Positions 16,758 to 25,498 of a DNA stretch of 64,000 nucleotides are shown here, in pieces. The stretch is from VRUE01 sp963816785 (GTDB lineage: Bacteria > Actinomycetota > Thermoleophilia > Solirubrobacterales > 70-9), in the NCBI GenBank assembly GCA_963816785.1, contig CAWFLL010000003.1, positions 1-64,000 of the forward strand, given 5' to 3'. The translations under genes were made by a program, and so were the position numbers. The number at the start of each line of letters is the position of its first letter. The first letter of the stretch is position 1. The notes beneath the pieces are model-generated. The model saw nothing but the letters and a program-made list of their open reading frames with translations. It was not told where the DNA came from and did no database searches.

Positions 16758-17356
16758 GCGTCTCGGCTGCTGACGTGAAGGCGCTTCGGGACCGGACCGG
16801 GGCGGCGATGATGGACTGCAAAGCGGCGCTGGCGGAGGCCGACGGCGACGCCGAGCGGGCGGTCGAGATCCTGCGGGTCAAGGGCCAGGCGTCGGCCGCA
16901 AAGCGCGAGGGACGCGGCACCAACGAGGGAGTGGTCGCCTCCTACATCCACGCCAACGACCGGGTCGGGGCGATGGTCGAAGTCCAGTGCGAGACCGACT
17001 TCGTCGCCCGCAACGAGGACTTCAAGGCGTTCGCCTACGAGGTCGCGCTGCACATCGCGGCCACCGCCCCGCAGTACGTCTCGGCGGACGAGATCCCCGA
17101 GGAGGAGCGCGAGGCCGAGCGCCGCATCTTCGAGGAGAAGGCGCGAGAGGACGGTAAGCCCGATGACGTGGTCGCGAAGGTCGTCGAGGGCCAACTCGCC
17201 AAGTGGGCGAAGGATGTCGCGCTCCTCGACCAGTCCCACGTCAACGCCGACAAGCACGAGTCGAAGTCGATTGAGGAGCTTCGCCAGGAGCTGGCGGCGA
17301 AGACCGGCGAGAACATCCGCATCGCCCGCTTCGCCTACTTCCGCGTCGGCGGCTGA
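16754..17356 (+). CDS. tsf: Elongation factor Ts
   Basis: Guanine nucleotide exchange factor for EF-Tu. 200 aa, the short form. N-terminal UBA-like part VKALRDRTGAAMMDCKAALAEADGD, then EF-Tu contact region VEVQCETDFVARNEDFK. One core subdomain is shortened compared with the about 280-aa E. coli protein, as in Thermus and many actinobacteria. GTG start coupled to rpsB. Confidence 0.95.
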   Translation: MSVSAADVKALRDRTGAAMMDCKAALAEADGDAERAVEILRVKGQASAAKREGRGTNEGVVASYIHANDRVGAMVEVQCETDFVARNEDFKAFAYEVALHIAATAPQYVSADEIPEEEREAERRIFEEKAREDGKPDDVVAKVVEGQLAKWAKDVALLDQSHVNADKHESKSIEELRQELAAKTGENIRIARFAYFRVGG

Positions 17357-17411
17357 CACGCAGCGGCCGGGTAGGCTCTCGGCGAGCGGAGCGAAGCAGA
17401 GTGCCGATTTC

Positions 17412-18152
17412 GTGAGCCCAAAACCGGACCCCCAGTTCAGTCGCGTCCTCCTGAAGATCTCGGGCGAGGCCCTGATGGGGGACCTCGATTACGGCACCGA
17501 TGCCGGCGAGGTGCAGCGGATCGCCCGCCAGGTGGCGGCCGTGCGTGGGCGTGGCGTCGAGGTGGCGATCGTGGTCGGCGCCGGCAACATCTTCCGCGGC
17601 CTCGAGGCGGCGGCCGCCGGGATGGACCGTGCGACCGGCGACTACATGGGGATGCTGGCCACCGTCCTCAACGCGCTCACGCTCCAGGACGCGCTTGAGC
17701 ATCTCGGCGAGGACACCCGGGTGATGTCGGCGATCGACGTCAAGGAGGTGGCCGAGCCCTACATCCGCCGCCGCGCGATGCGACACCTGGAGAAAGGCCG
17801 CGTCGTGATCTTCGCGGCCGGGACGGGGAACCCGTTCTTCACCACCGACACCGCCGCCGCCCTGCGGGCGCTTGAGATCCGCGCGGAAGCGATCCTGATG
17901 GCGAAGAACGGCGTCGAGGGCGTCTACGACTCCGACCCGGCGACCAACCCGGACGCCGAGTTCATCGCCGAGATCTCGCACCGCGAGGCGATCGAGCGGG
18001 AACTGCGCGTGATGGACTCGACGGCGCTCTCACTCTGCATGGACAACGGCCTGCCGATCTATGTCTTCAACATGGGCGACGAGTCCAACATAGATAGGAT
18101 CGTCGGCGGCGAGAGAGTGGGCACGTTGGTCTCCAACGATCCCGCCGGCTAG
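17412..18152 (+). CDS. pyrH: UMP kinase
   Basis: Amino-acid-kinase fold enzyme that phosphorylates UMP to UDP. 246 aa. VLLKISGEALMG, VVGAGNIFRG, ATGDYMGMLATVLNAL, FAAGTGNPFFTTDTAA, LMAKNGVEGVYDSDP. GTG 17412 (SPKPDPQFSR) chosen; the longer frame runs into tsf. TAGGCT at 17372-17377 in the 55-bp gap could be a promoter with a 34-nt leader, so pyrH may be separable from rpsB-tsf. Confidence 0.94.
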   Translation: MSPKPDPQFSRVLLKISGEALMGDLDYGTDAGEVQRIARQVAAVRGRGVEVAIVVGAGNIFRGLEAAAAGMDRATGDYMGMLATVLNALTLQDALEHLGEDTRVMSAIDVKEVAEPYIRRRAMRHLEKGRVVIFAAGTGNPFFTTDTAAALRALEIRAEAILMAKNGVEGVYDSDPATNPDAEFIAEISHREAIERELRVMDSTALSLCMDNGLPIYVFNMGDESNIDRIVGGERVGTLVSNDPAG

Positions 18153-18163
18153 GAGAAGGACCA

Positions 18164-18727
18164 GTGGAGCTGATCGACGAGCTGCTCAAGGACGCCAATG
18201 ATCGGATGGCGAAATCGGTCGAGTCGAGCCGCGGCGAGCTGGCGACGGTGCGGACCGGCCGCGCCTCGCCCCACCTCCTCGACCGGATCACCGTCGACTA
18301 CTACGGCTCCCCGACACCGCTGAAGCAGCTCGCCAACGTCGCCGCCACCGACGCGCGCCTGCTGACCATCACCCCGTTCGACAAGTCCGCGATCGAGGCG
18401 ATCGAGAAGGCGATCCGCGAGTCCGACGTGGGCCTGACGCCGAGCAACGACGGCAGCCTGATCCGCCTCCAGATCCCGGAGCTGACCGAGGAGCGGCGGC
18501 GCGAGATGGTCAAGGTCGTCCACGGGGTGGCCGAGGAGGGGAGGGTCGCGGTCCGCAATATCCGCCGCGACACGATGCACGACCTGCGCGAACTGAAGAA
18601 GGAGGGGGAAGCCGGCGAGGACGACGAGCGCCGCGCCGAGGCCGCCCTCCAGAAGCAGACCGACGATGCGGTCGCTGAGATCGATGCTCTCCTGAAGGGA
18701 AAGGAAGAGGAGATCCTGGAGGTGTGA
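18164..18727 (+). CDS. frr: Ribosome recycling factor
   Basis: Splits post-termination ribosomes with EF-G. 187 aa with the usual ends: LLKDANDRMAKSVESSRGELATVRTGRASP and EIDALLKGKEEEILEV. GTG start with AGGAGAAGGA 5-12 nt upstream (starting at the pyrH stop), a clear ribosome binding site. The stop overlaps uppS by GTGA. Confidence 0.96.
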   Translation: MELIDELLKDANDRMAKSVESSRGELATVRTGRASPHLLDRITVDYYGSPTPLKQLANVAATDARLLTITPFDKSAIEAIEKAIRESDVGLTPSNDGSLIRLQIPELTEERRREMVKVVHGVAEEGRVAVRNIRRDTMHDLRELKKEGEAGEDDERRAEAALQKQTDDAVAEIDALLKGKEEEILEV

Positions 18728-19395
18728 GCGCCTCCGCGCGGTACGTCGCGATCATCACCGACGGCAACGGCCGCTGGGCCGAACAGAGGGGCCTGCCGGT
18801 GGTCGAGGGGCACCGGGCCGGCGCCGACACCGTCAAGGCGCGCCTCCGCGACGCCGTCGAGCTGGGGATCGAGGAGCTGACCGTGTTCTCCTTCTCGACA
18901 GAGAACTGGACCCGCCCCGCCAGCGAGGTCGAGGGCCTTATGCAGATGTTCGGCGAGCGGATCGAGGCCGAGACGCCCGAGCTGCGGGAGGAAGGCGTGC
19001 GGATGCGCTTCATCGGGCGCCGCGAGGGCATCTCCGGGGAGCTGATCGAACGGATGGAGTGGGCCGAGGAGACCACCGCGGCCAACGAGCGCATCCAGCT
19101 CTTCGTCGCCTTCAATTACGGCGGCAGGGCGGAGATCGTCGACGCGGCCCGAAGCTTTCAGGGAACCTCCGAGGAGGAGTTCCGCGACCATCTCTACGCG
19201 CCTGAGATGCACGACCCCGACCTCCTGATAAGAACGAGCGGCGAGCAGCGGATCTCCAACTACCTGCTCTGGCAGTGCGCCTACTCGGAGCTCGTCTTCC
19301 GCGATGAGCTCTGGCCGGACTTCGGGCGCGAGGCCTTCGAGCAGTCGCTGCAGGAGTTCGCGGAGCGCCGGCGCCGGTTCGGGGCGCGGGGATAG
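18724..19395 (+). CDS. uppS: Isoprenyl transferase (undecaprenyl diphosphate synthase family)
   Basis: Cis-prenyltransferase adding IPP units to make the polyprenyl carrier of peptidoglycan synthesis. 223 aa. Catalytic Asp in ITDGNGRWAEQRG, GHRAGADTV, TVFSFSTENWTRP, LLIRTSGEQRISNYLLWQ. The N-terminus is short; product chain length cannot be predicted. GTG start coupled to frr, cdsA 2 nt downstream, and the MEP genes dxr and ispG nearby supply the substrate. Confidence 0.94.
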   Translation: MSASARYVAIITDGNGRWAEQRGLPVVEGHRAGADTVKARLRDAVELGIEELTVFSFSTENWTRPASEVEGLMQMFGERIEAETPELREEGVRMRFIGRREGISGELIERMEWAEETTAANERIQLFVAFNYGGRAEIVDAARSFQGTSEEEFRDHLYAPEMHDPDLLIRTSGEQRISNYLLWQCAYSELVFRDELWPDFGREAFEQSLQEFAERRRRFGARG

Positions 19396-19397
19396 CG

Positions 19398-20348
19398 ATG
19401 GAGTCGGGGCGCGAGGAGAACGGGGAGGGCCGCCACCGCGCCTCCGAGTTCGAGCGCGCCGTCGGCCATTTCGAGGAACTGGACGATCCCACCGCCGCCC
19501 AGGAACGGCCATCGCGCCCGCCGGCGCCGCCCCGCGAGCGCCGGCGGCCCCTGCGTGGCGAGACGATGAAGAGGATCCTCATCGCGATCCCCTGGATCGC
19601 CTTCGCGATCGCGATCACGGTCGCCGGCGGCCTGCCGTTCACCCTTGCGATGGTCGCGATCGGCCTGCTCTGCGTCAGGGAGTTCCTGACGATGTCGGCG
19701 CCGGTGCGGCCGATCGGGATCGCCGCCTACCTGGCCGTCGTCGCGCTCGTCCTCGCGGCCCATTTCGGCACCGCCTTCAACGTGCTGCTGATCATTGCCG
19801 CGTCGTTTCCGGTCCTGTTCGCCTTCGGCGCCGATCGCAGCCGCCGCGACGGGATCACGATCTCGATGGGGGTCACCCTGCTCGGGATCGTCTGGATCGG
19901 GATCCCGCTGGTCCACGCCGTCCTGCTCCGCGACCTCCCCGATCACGGCGCTGCGCTGCTCGTCGACGTGCTGGTCGGGACCTTCGCCAGCGACACCGGC
20001 GCCTACGCGACGGGCCGCATGTTCGGCTCCCACAGGATCGCCCCGAGCCTCTCGCCCAACAAGACGCTGGAGGGGCTGATCGGCGGCTTCGTTATCGGCA
20101 CGATGGCCTTCTGGTTCGCCGGCCTCTACCAGGACTGGCTGACCGGGGTGGACGCTCTGATCATGGGCGCCGCGGTGGCGGCGATCGCCCCGGTCGGCGA
20201 CCTCTTCGAGTCGATGGTCAAGCGCGACCTCGGGACCAAGGACACCGGCAGGCTCTTCGGCCCCCATGGCGGCCTGCTCGACCGCCTCGACGCGGTCTTC
20301 TTCACGGTCGTGGTCGGCTACTACCTGGCGATCCAGCTCGTCTACTGA
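19398..20348 (+). CDS. cdsA: Phosphatidate cytidylyltransferase with hydrophilic N-terminal extension
   Basis: Membrane enzyme making CDP-diacylglycerol from phosphatidate and CTP. 316 aa. The first about 55 residues are acidic/Arg/Pro-rich and cytoplasmic; about seven to eight hydrophobic segments follow. Signature near the C-terminus: FASDTGAYATGR, SPNKTLEGLIGGF, GDLFESMVKRDLGTKDTG, HGGLLDRLDAVF. A second start, ATG 19566 (MKRILIAIPW), would remove the extension. The product feeds PgsA at 30331. Confidence 0.92.
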   Translation: MESGREENGEGRHRASEFERAVGHFEELDDPTAAQERPSRPPAPPRERRRPLRGETMKRILIAIPWIAFAIAITVAGGLPFTLAMVAIGLLCVREFLTMSAPVRPIGIAAYLAVVALVLAAHFGTAFNVLLIIAASFPVLFAFGADRSRRDGITISMGVTLLGIVWIGIPLVHAVLLRDLPDHGAALLVDVLVGTFASDTGAYATGRMFGSHRIAPSLSPNKTLEGLIGGFVIGTMAFWFAGLYQDWLTGVDALIMGAAVAAIAPVGDLFESMVKRDLGTKDTGRLFGPHGGLLDRLDAVFFTVVVGYYLAIQLVY

Positions 20349-20352
20349 GCGA

Positions 20353-20407
20353 AGCGTCGAGACTGCATCTGCGTCCGAATAGCGGACGCTGACGCAGTCT
20401 CGACGCT
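20353..20407. terminator. Long intergenic hairpin between cdsA and dxr
   Basis: AGCGTCGAGACTGC (20353-20366) pairs perfectly with GCAGTCTCGACGCT (20394-20407), with an inner GCGTCCG/CGGACGC stem and AATAG loop. No T tract follows. It could be a factor-assisted terminator, an mRNA processing signal, or a mobile palindromic repeat. No second copy was found in the window. Confidence 0.6.
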
Positions 20408-20459
20408 GCGATCCCGCGTGCGAGGGGACCGACCGCATGCCCTACCTAAACTCTCGTAG

Positions 20460-21605
20460 ATGAAGAAACTGGTCATCCTCGGCGCCACCGGGTCGATCGG
20501 AACCCAGGCGCTTCAGATCGTCGCCGCCTCCGACGACCTCCAGGTCGTCGGTCTCGCGGCGCGGTCGAGTTGGCAGCCGCTGCTGGAGCAGGCCCGCCAG
20601 CACGACGTGCCGACGCTCGCCGTGGCCGACGCCGACGCTGCCGGCCGGGCGCGCTCGGCCTGGGACGGCAGGGTGCTCGAGGGAGAGGAGGGGATCCGAG
20701 AGCTGATCTCGCAGTCCGGCGCCGACCTGGTGCTGAACGGGATGGTCGGGGCCGCCGGCCTCGGCCCGACGGTGGTGGCGCTCAGCGAGGGAATCGACGT
20801 CGCGCTGGCAAACAAGGAGAGCCTGGTGATCGGCGGCGAGCTGACGATGGCGCTCGCCGAGGCGACAGGCTCGAGGCTGCTGCCGGTCGACTCCGAGCAC
20901 TCGGCGCTGTTCCAGCTGATCTCTGCAGAGCCGCCGGGAACGATCGAGCGGCTCGTCCTGACCGCCTCCGGAGGGCCGTTCCGCGGCCGCACCGACCTCG
21001 CCGAGGTGAGCGTCGAGGACGCCCTCGCGCATCCGACCTGGAGGATGGGGGGGAGGATCACGATCGACTCGGCGACGCTGATGAACAAGGGGTTCGAGGC
21101 GATCGAGGCCCACCTCCTGTTCGGGCTGCCCTACGAGCGGATCGAGATCGTCATCCACCCGCAGTCGATAGTCCACTCGCTCGTCGACCTCAATGACGGC
21201 GCCTCCCTCGCCCACCTCGGCTACCCCGACATGCGGGTCCCGATCTCCTACGCGCTGCACTACCCCGAGCGCGCCGACGTCGACGTCCCCAGGCTCGACC
21301 TCGCGACGGTCGGCGAGCTCAACTTCGAAGAGCCCGACCTGGAGACGTTCGCCTGCCTGCGGCTGGCGCTGGAGGCGGGCCGGGCCGGCGGCAGCGCGCC
21401 CTGCGTGCTCAACGCCGCCGACGAGGTCGCCGTCCGCGCCTTCCTCGACGGGCGGATCCCGTTCACCGCGATCCCCGCCGCGGTCGAGGGGGTTCTGTCG
21501 GAGATGCCCGCCCAGCCCGTCACCCACTTCGAGGAGCTGTTCGCCATCGACGCGGAGGCGCGCCACCGCACCGAGGAGCGGATCGGGGGGTTGGCAGCGG
21601 TATGA
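20460..21605 (+). CDS. dxr: 1-deoxy-D-xylulose 5-phosphate reductoisomerase
   Basis: Second step of the MEP isoprenoid pathway; target of fosmidomycin. 381 aa. NADPH motif ILGATGSIGTQALQIV, ANKESLVIGG, metal/substrate VDSEHSALFQ, TASGGPFRG, ATLMNKGFEAIEAHLLF, VLNAADEVAV. TAAACT (20447-20452) is 7 nt before the ATG with no ribosome binding site, so a leaderless promoter restarts transcription after the hairpin. Overlaps rseP by ATGA. Confidence 0.96.
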   Translation: MKKLVILGATGSIGTQALQIVAASDDLQVVGLAARSSWQPLLEQARQHDVPTLAVADADAAGRARSAWDGRVLEGEEGIRELISQSGADLVLNGMVGAAGLGPTVVALSEGIDVALANKESLVIGGELTMALAEATGSRLLPVDSEHSALFQLISAEPPGTIERLVLTASGGPFRGRTDLAEVSVEDALAHPTWRMGGRITIDSATLMNKGFEAIEAHLLFGLPYERIEIVIHPQSIVHSLVDLNDGASLAHLGYPDMRVPISYALHYPERADVDVPRLDLATVGELNFEEPDLETFACLRLALEAGRAGGSAPCVLNAADEVAVRAFLDGRIPFTAIPAAVEGVLSEMPAQPVTHFEELFAIDAEARHRTEERIGGLAAV

Positions 21606-22690
21606 ACTGGGTCCTGATCCTCCTCGGCTTCTCGGCGCTGATCGTCCTCCACGAGGCCGGGCACTTCTTCGCCGCCAAGGCGACCGGGATGCGGGTCGAG
21701 CGCTTCTTTCTCTTCTTCCCGCCGAAGCTGGTCTCGGTCAGGAGGGGGGAGACCGAGTACGGGATCGGCGCGATCCCCGCAGGGGGCTTCGTGAAGATCA
21801 CCGGGATGAATCCCGATGAGGAGCTGCCGCCGGAGATCGCGGCGCGCGGCTACTACCACCAGCCGGTCTGGAAGCGGATCGTCGTGATCGGCGCCGGGCC
21901 TGTGGTCAACATCGCGATCGCCTTCGCGATCCTCTTCGCCCTGTACCTCGGTGACAGCCAGGTCACCCAGACCGTCGGCAAGATCGAACCGGGCTCCCCG
22001 GCCGCCGCGGCGCTGAGGCCCGGGGACGAAATCCTCGCGATCGACGGCAAGCGCTATCCGAAGCTGGAAAAGGAAGACCGCCTGATCCAGTTCGCCGATG
22101 ACGTCGCCTCCCACCGTTGCGCCGGCGAGCAGGTCGATGGGTGCAGCGCCGCGACGCCGGTGGTTCTCACGGTGCGCCGTGACGGTCAGGTGAGGACGAT
22201 CTCGGTGACGCCGACCTACGACCCTGATGTCGACCGCACCCGAATCGGCTTCTCCTATGGCACCGAACCGAGCAACCTCGGGATCGGGGGCGCGGCGCGG
22301 GAAGCCGTCGATTCCACCTGGTTGGTGGCCAGCAAGACGGTCACGGTCTTCGCCCGGCTGTTCGAAGAGAAGCAGCGGAAGCAGGTCTCCGGTGTGGTCG
22401 GCGTCAGCGACGCTGCCAACGAAGCGATCGACTTCGGAACCCGTGAGGCGCTCACCCTGCTCGCAATCGTCAGCCTCTCGCTCGGCCTGATCAACCTGTT
22501 CCCGTTCCTGCCCCTCGACGGCGGCCACATCTTCTGGAGCCTGGTCGAGAAGGTCCGCGGCCGGCCCGTCCCGTTCCGGGTGATGGAGCGCGCCGGCGCG
22601 ATCGGCTTCGTGCTCGTGATCATGCTCTTCTTCATCGGCCTCTCGAACGACATCGGCCGCCTCAGCGGAGACGGCCTCAACGTCCGCTAG
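21602..22690 (+). CDS. rseP: Site-2 protease RseP/Rip1 family
   Basis: Intramembrane zinc metalloprotease; in actinobacteria (Rip1) it cleaves anti-sigma factors and other membrane substrates. 362 aa. Zn ligands in VLHEAGHFFAAK and the third ligand in PLDGGHIF; one PDZ domain in the middle (about 125-205, GSPAAAALRPGDEILAIDG). Four or so transmembrane segments. The TAG stop shares CTAG with the stop of the convergent gene. Conserved neighbour of dxr and ispG in actinobacteria. Confidence 0.94.
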   Translation: MNWVLILLGFSALIVLHEAGHFFAAKATGMRVERFFLFFPPKLVSVRRGETEYGIGAIPAGGFVKITGMNPDEELPPEIAARGYYHQPVWKRIVVIGAGPVVNIAIAFAILFALYLGDSQVTQTVGKIEPGSPAAAALRPGDEILAIDGKRYPKLEKEDRLIQFADDVASHRCAGEQVDGCSAATPVVLTVRRDGQVRTISVTPTYDPDVDRTRIGFSYGTEPSNLGIGGAAREAVDSTWLVASKTVTVFARLFEEKQRKQVSGVVGVSDAANEAIDFGTREALTLLAIVSLSLGLINLFPFLPLDGGHIFWSLVEKVRGRPVPFRVMERAGAIGFVLVIMLFFIGLSNDIGRLSGDGLNVR

Positions 22691-23601
22691 CCGCGTTTTT
22701 TCGCGACGACCTTGAACCGGTAGGTCGCCGGGGAGGAGTCGAGGTCCCCCTGATGCTTGGCGCGGACCCGGAATGTGTGGGGGCCGAGCGCGAGGCGCTT
22801 GGTCGTGAACGGGGAGGTGCACTTCTTGTAGGGCTTGCCGTCCAGCTTGCATTGGAAGGTCGCCGAATCCTCGTTGGAGCGGAAGCGGAAGGTCGGCGTG
22901 CGGTCGGTGGTCTTCTTCGCCGGCTTGCCCTTGAGGATGGTGTTCGGCCCGCCTTTGCCGCCCTGGCGGCCGCCCCCGCCCCCGCCGCCGGATGAGCCGC
23001 AGGCGCGCTCGGCCGGCGCGACCGAGTTGGGGCGAGGTTCGGGGAAGACGGCTGAGAAGTCGACGGCGCTGTTGTTGCGGTCGTCGCTGAGCTCGAGCAG
23101 GGTCGCGCAGCCAGGGGCGATCGTGCGGCGCAGGGCCTGCCCGTCGGGGATTCCTCCAGGTGCGGCCGGGGAGCCGGCGTTGGAGGGGAGGGGACCGGAG
23201 AAGCTGCCCCAGGAGACGCAGTCGAGGCTCTCCCAGCAGGCCGCCCCCCCTTCAGGTTTTAGGAGGTTCGCCGCCATGCTGTCGTCAGGGACGACGCCAA
23301 AGCGGGCGGCGGCGGCCGCGGTCGCCATCAGGAAGGTCATCTGGTTCTGGCCGTTTTTGACGTCGGCATCGAAGGGCTCGGTCCCGGTTTTTTCGCCCGT
23401 GGCGTTGTAGAAGGTGACGGTGTGGCCGGCGATGAACTCCTGGCCGGGGGAATAGGCCTGGAACTCGACGTATTCGGCGTCCGCGTTGGCCGAGTCGCCG
23501 GCGAACACCTCGCGGATGCTGACTTCATGGAAGGTGGCCGCCGCCGAGCTCGGGATCAGTGCCGTCGCCGCGACGATGCCAAACAACAGCCGTAGCCTCA
23601 T
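22687..23601 (-). CDS. Secreted LTD-like protein with C-terminal Ig-like repeat
   Basis: 304 aa. Signal peptide MRLRLLFGIVAATALIPSSAAA, a lamin-tail-like N-terminal domain (VSIREVFAGDSANADAEYVEFQ), a Cys-containing middle (ACWESLDCVSWGSF), a Gly-rich linker, then one Ig-like repeat (TFRFRSNEDSATFQCKLDG...FTTKRLALGPHTFRVRA). This Ig repeat type is common in secreted Thermoleophilia proteins. ATG 23599-23601 is set by the signal peptide; the longer frame belongs to the broken paralogue upstream. Probably an extracellular adhesion or matrix protein; the function is not established. Confidence 0.8.
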   Translation of the reverse strand: MRLRLLFGIVAATALIPSSAAATFHEVSIREVFAGDSANADAEYVEFQAYSPGQEFIAGHTVTFYNATGEKTGTEPFDADVKNGQNQMTFLMATAAAAARFGVVPDDSMAANLLKPEGGAACWESLDCVSWGSFSGPLPSNAGSPAAPGGIPDGQALRRTIAPGCATLLELSDDRNNSAVDFSAVFPEPRPNSVAPAERACGSSGGGGGGGRQGGKGGPNTILKGKPAKKTTDRTPTFRFRSNEDSATFQCKLDGKPYKKCTSPFTTKRLALGPHTFRVRAKHQGDLDSSPATYRFKVVAKKRG

Positions 23602-25400
23602 TTCTTCTTCTTTTTCTTCGGTTTGAGGACCTTGAAGTTGCTCTTCGCCGGAGTCGGGTCGACGGCGCCCCCGGCGACGGCCCTGACCTGGAGCGAGTGC
23701 GGGCCGAAGGTCAGCGTTTTGGTCGTGAACGGCGAGGAGCAGGATCTTGAAGGCGCCTTTGTCGACTTTGCACGAGTAGCCGGCGCCCGCGACGCTCGAA
23801 CGGAAGCGGAAGGTCGGGGTGCGGTCGCGGGTCGTCGCCGCCGGCTTGGAGGTGATGGTCGTGTCCGGAATCTGAGCCGGAGGTGGTGGAGGCGGCGGGA
23901 GCGGCGGCGGAGGCTGGATCGAAGTGGATATTTCCCAGCTGTAGCCGGCGGGGCTGGGATCGACGTTGGCAGACGGGTCGATCGCCCTGACCTGGAAGGT
24001 GTGCGGGCCGCTTCGCCAGCCCCGTAATAGCTCTTGCCCGATGCCAGGCAGCCTTCGAACGCGGCGCCGTCGAGCTTGCATTCGAAGGTCGAGCCAGGCT
24101 CGTTCGATGCGTAGGTGAACGAGGCGTCGCCACTGACGCTCGGGTTGACCGGTTTGGTCAGGATCGTGGTCTCAGGCGGGGTCGTGTCGGCCAGCGAGTT
24201 GTCGACTTCCCAGGTGTAGGTGTCGTCGGCCCCCGGGTTGCCAGCCTTGTCGGTGGCATGGACCTTGAAGGTGTAATTGTCGTCAGGGAGGCCGTGTAGG
24301 TTTTCCCCGCGGACGAGCAGATTGCTGAAGCTGTCGGCTGCCGCCCCTTTCGCAAGGCTGCACTGGAAGCTTGTGGTTGGTGTCCCGGTCAGGGCCTCAT
24401 CGGCGCTGTATGTGAAGCTTGCGCTCGCGCCGGTGCTCGGGTTGGCCGGCTGGTTGTTAATGGTGATCGTCGGCGCGACTCTGTCGACGTTCCAAACGTA
24501 TTCCGCGGGCGTCGGATCGGTGCCGGTGGCGTTGGTTGCTCTGACCAGGAAGGTGTGGCTGGTCCCGGTCACGGTGTTGTCGCCGTCGAGCGGGCCGGTG
24601 TAGTTTTTGGGCGAGGTGCAGGAAGCGTAGGGGTCGCTGTCGAGTTTGCATTCGAAGGTGGCGCCGGCCGAGGGATTCGCTGAGAACGTGAAGCTTGCGC
24701 TCTGTTCCATGGTCGGTTTCGCTGGTCCGGTGTTGATCGTCGTCTGCGGCGCGACGCAGTTGGTCTCGACGATCGTCGAAGAGTTCGCGCGGGGGTTCGG
24801 CGTCTGCAGCGAAAAGTCGGCGGAACTCTGGTTCGTGTCGTCGCTGGATTCGAGTAGCGTCGAGCAACCCGCGGCGATGCTGCGACGAAGGGCCTGGCCA
24901 CCGCTCATCGCAACGGCTGGAGTGCCGGCCGGGCTGGCATGGGCGACCCGCAGAAGTTCCCCCAGGAAACGCAGTCCCAGGTCCTCCCAGCAGACAGCTC
25001 CGCCTGCGGGATCGAGATTCAGGGTGGACATGGTCAGGTTCGGTGCCGGCCCGCTGGGAAAGCCAGTCGCGTAGCTGGTGTCGGCGATCAGGATCGTCAT
25101 CTGGTTCGCCGAGTTGCCGACGTTCCCGGCGAAGGCCTGGCTGCCGAGCTGACCGGTGTTGGTCGGCCCGTAGGCGGTCAGCGAGTGGCCGTTCGACTGC
25201 GTTCTGGTCGGCCAGCCATGCCTGTAGGACCACATAGCTGTCGTTGCTGGCGCCCCCGGCGTAGACCTCGCGAACGACCACGTCGTGGAAGGTTGCGGCG
25301 GGCGGATTGGGCCGCGATCAAAACCGCCACAAGCGAGATCAAAAGCGCCAGCCCGAACCTGCCCGCGTTTCCCCAGACCTGGCTCCCTCCCGTATGCCAT
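23598..25400 (-). pseudogene. Frameshifted paralogue of the secreted LTD/Ig-repeat protein
   Basis: Same family as the downstream gene but with at least four Ig-like repeats and a Lys-rich C-terminus ending in KKKKKK. Reading requires several frame changes. The signal peptide (FGLALLISLVAVLIAA) and VVREVYAGGASNDSYVVLQAW lie in different frames; DCVSWGNFCGSPMPA near 24960 is in a third; and the last two repeats (RSGPHTFQVRAIDPSANVDP... then CSSPFTTKTLTFGPHS) switch frame twice. All pieces are well conserved, so either decay is recent or the consensus contains indels. Start near 25400 is approximate. Confidence 0.75.
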
Positions 25401-25498
25401 GGGCCGGCACACCCATCTGCTTCAGGATACGGCCGTCGGCGGGCAAGGTTCAAACCGCCCAGCCGCGACCGCGGACGCGCCTGGATACCCTTCGCTGT

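Noticed and set aside
17357..17411. Possible third copy of the hisF/murA repeat before pyrH (GAGCGAAGCAGAG)
   Set aside because: Short, composition-driven match without the GCCGCCCCCGGACGCGG end.
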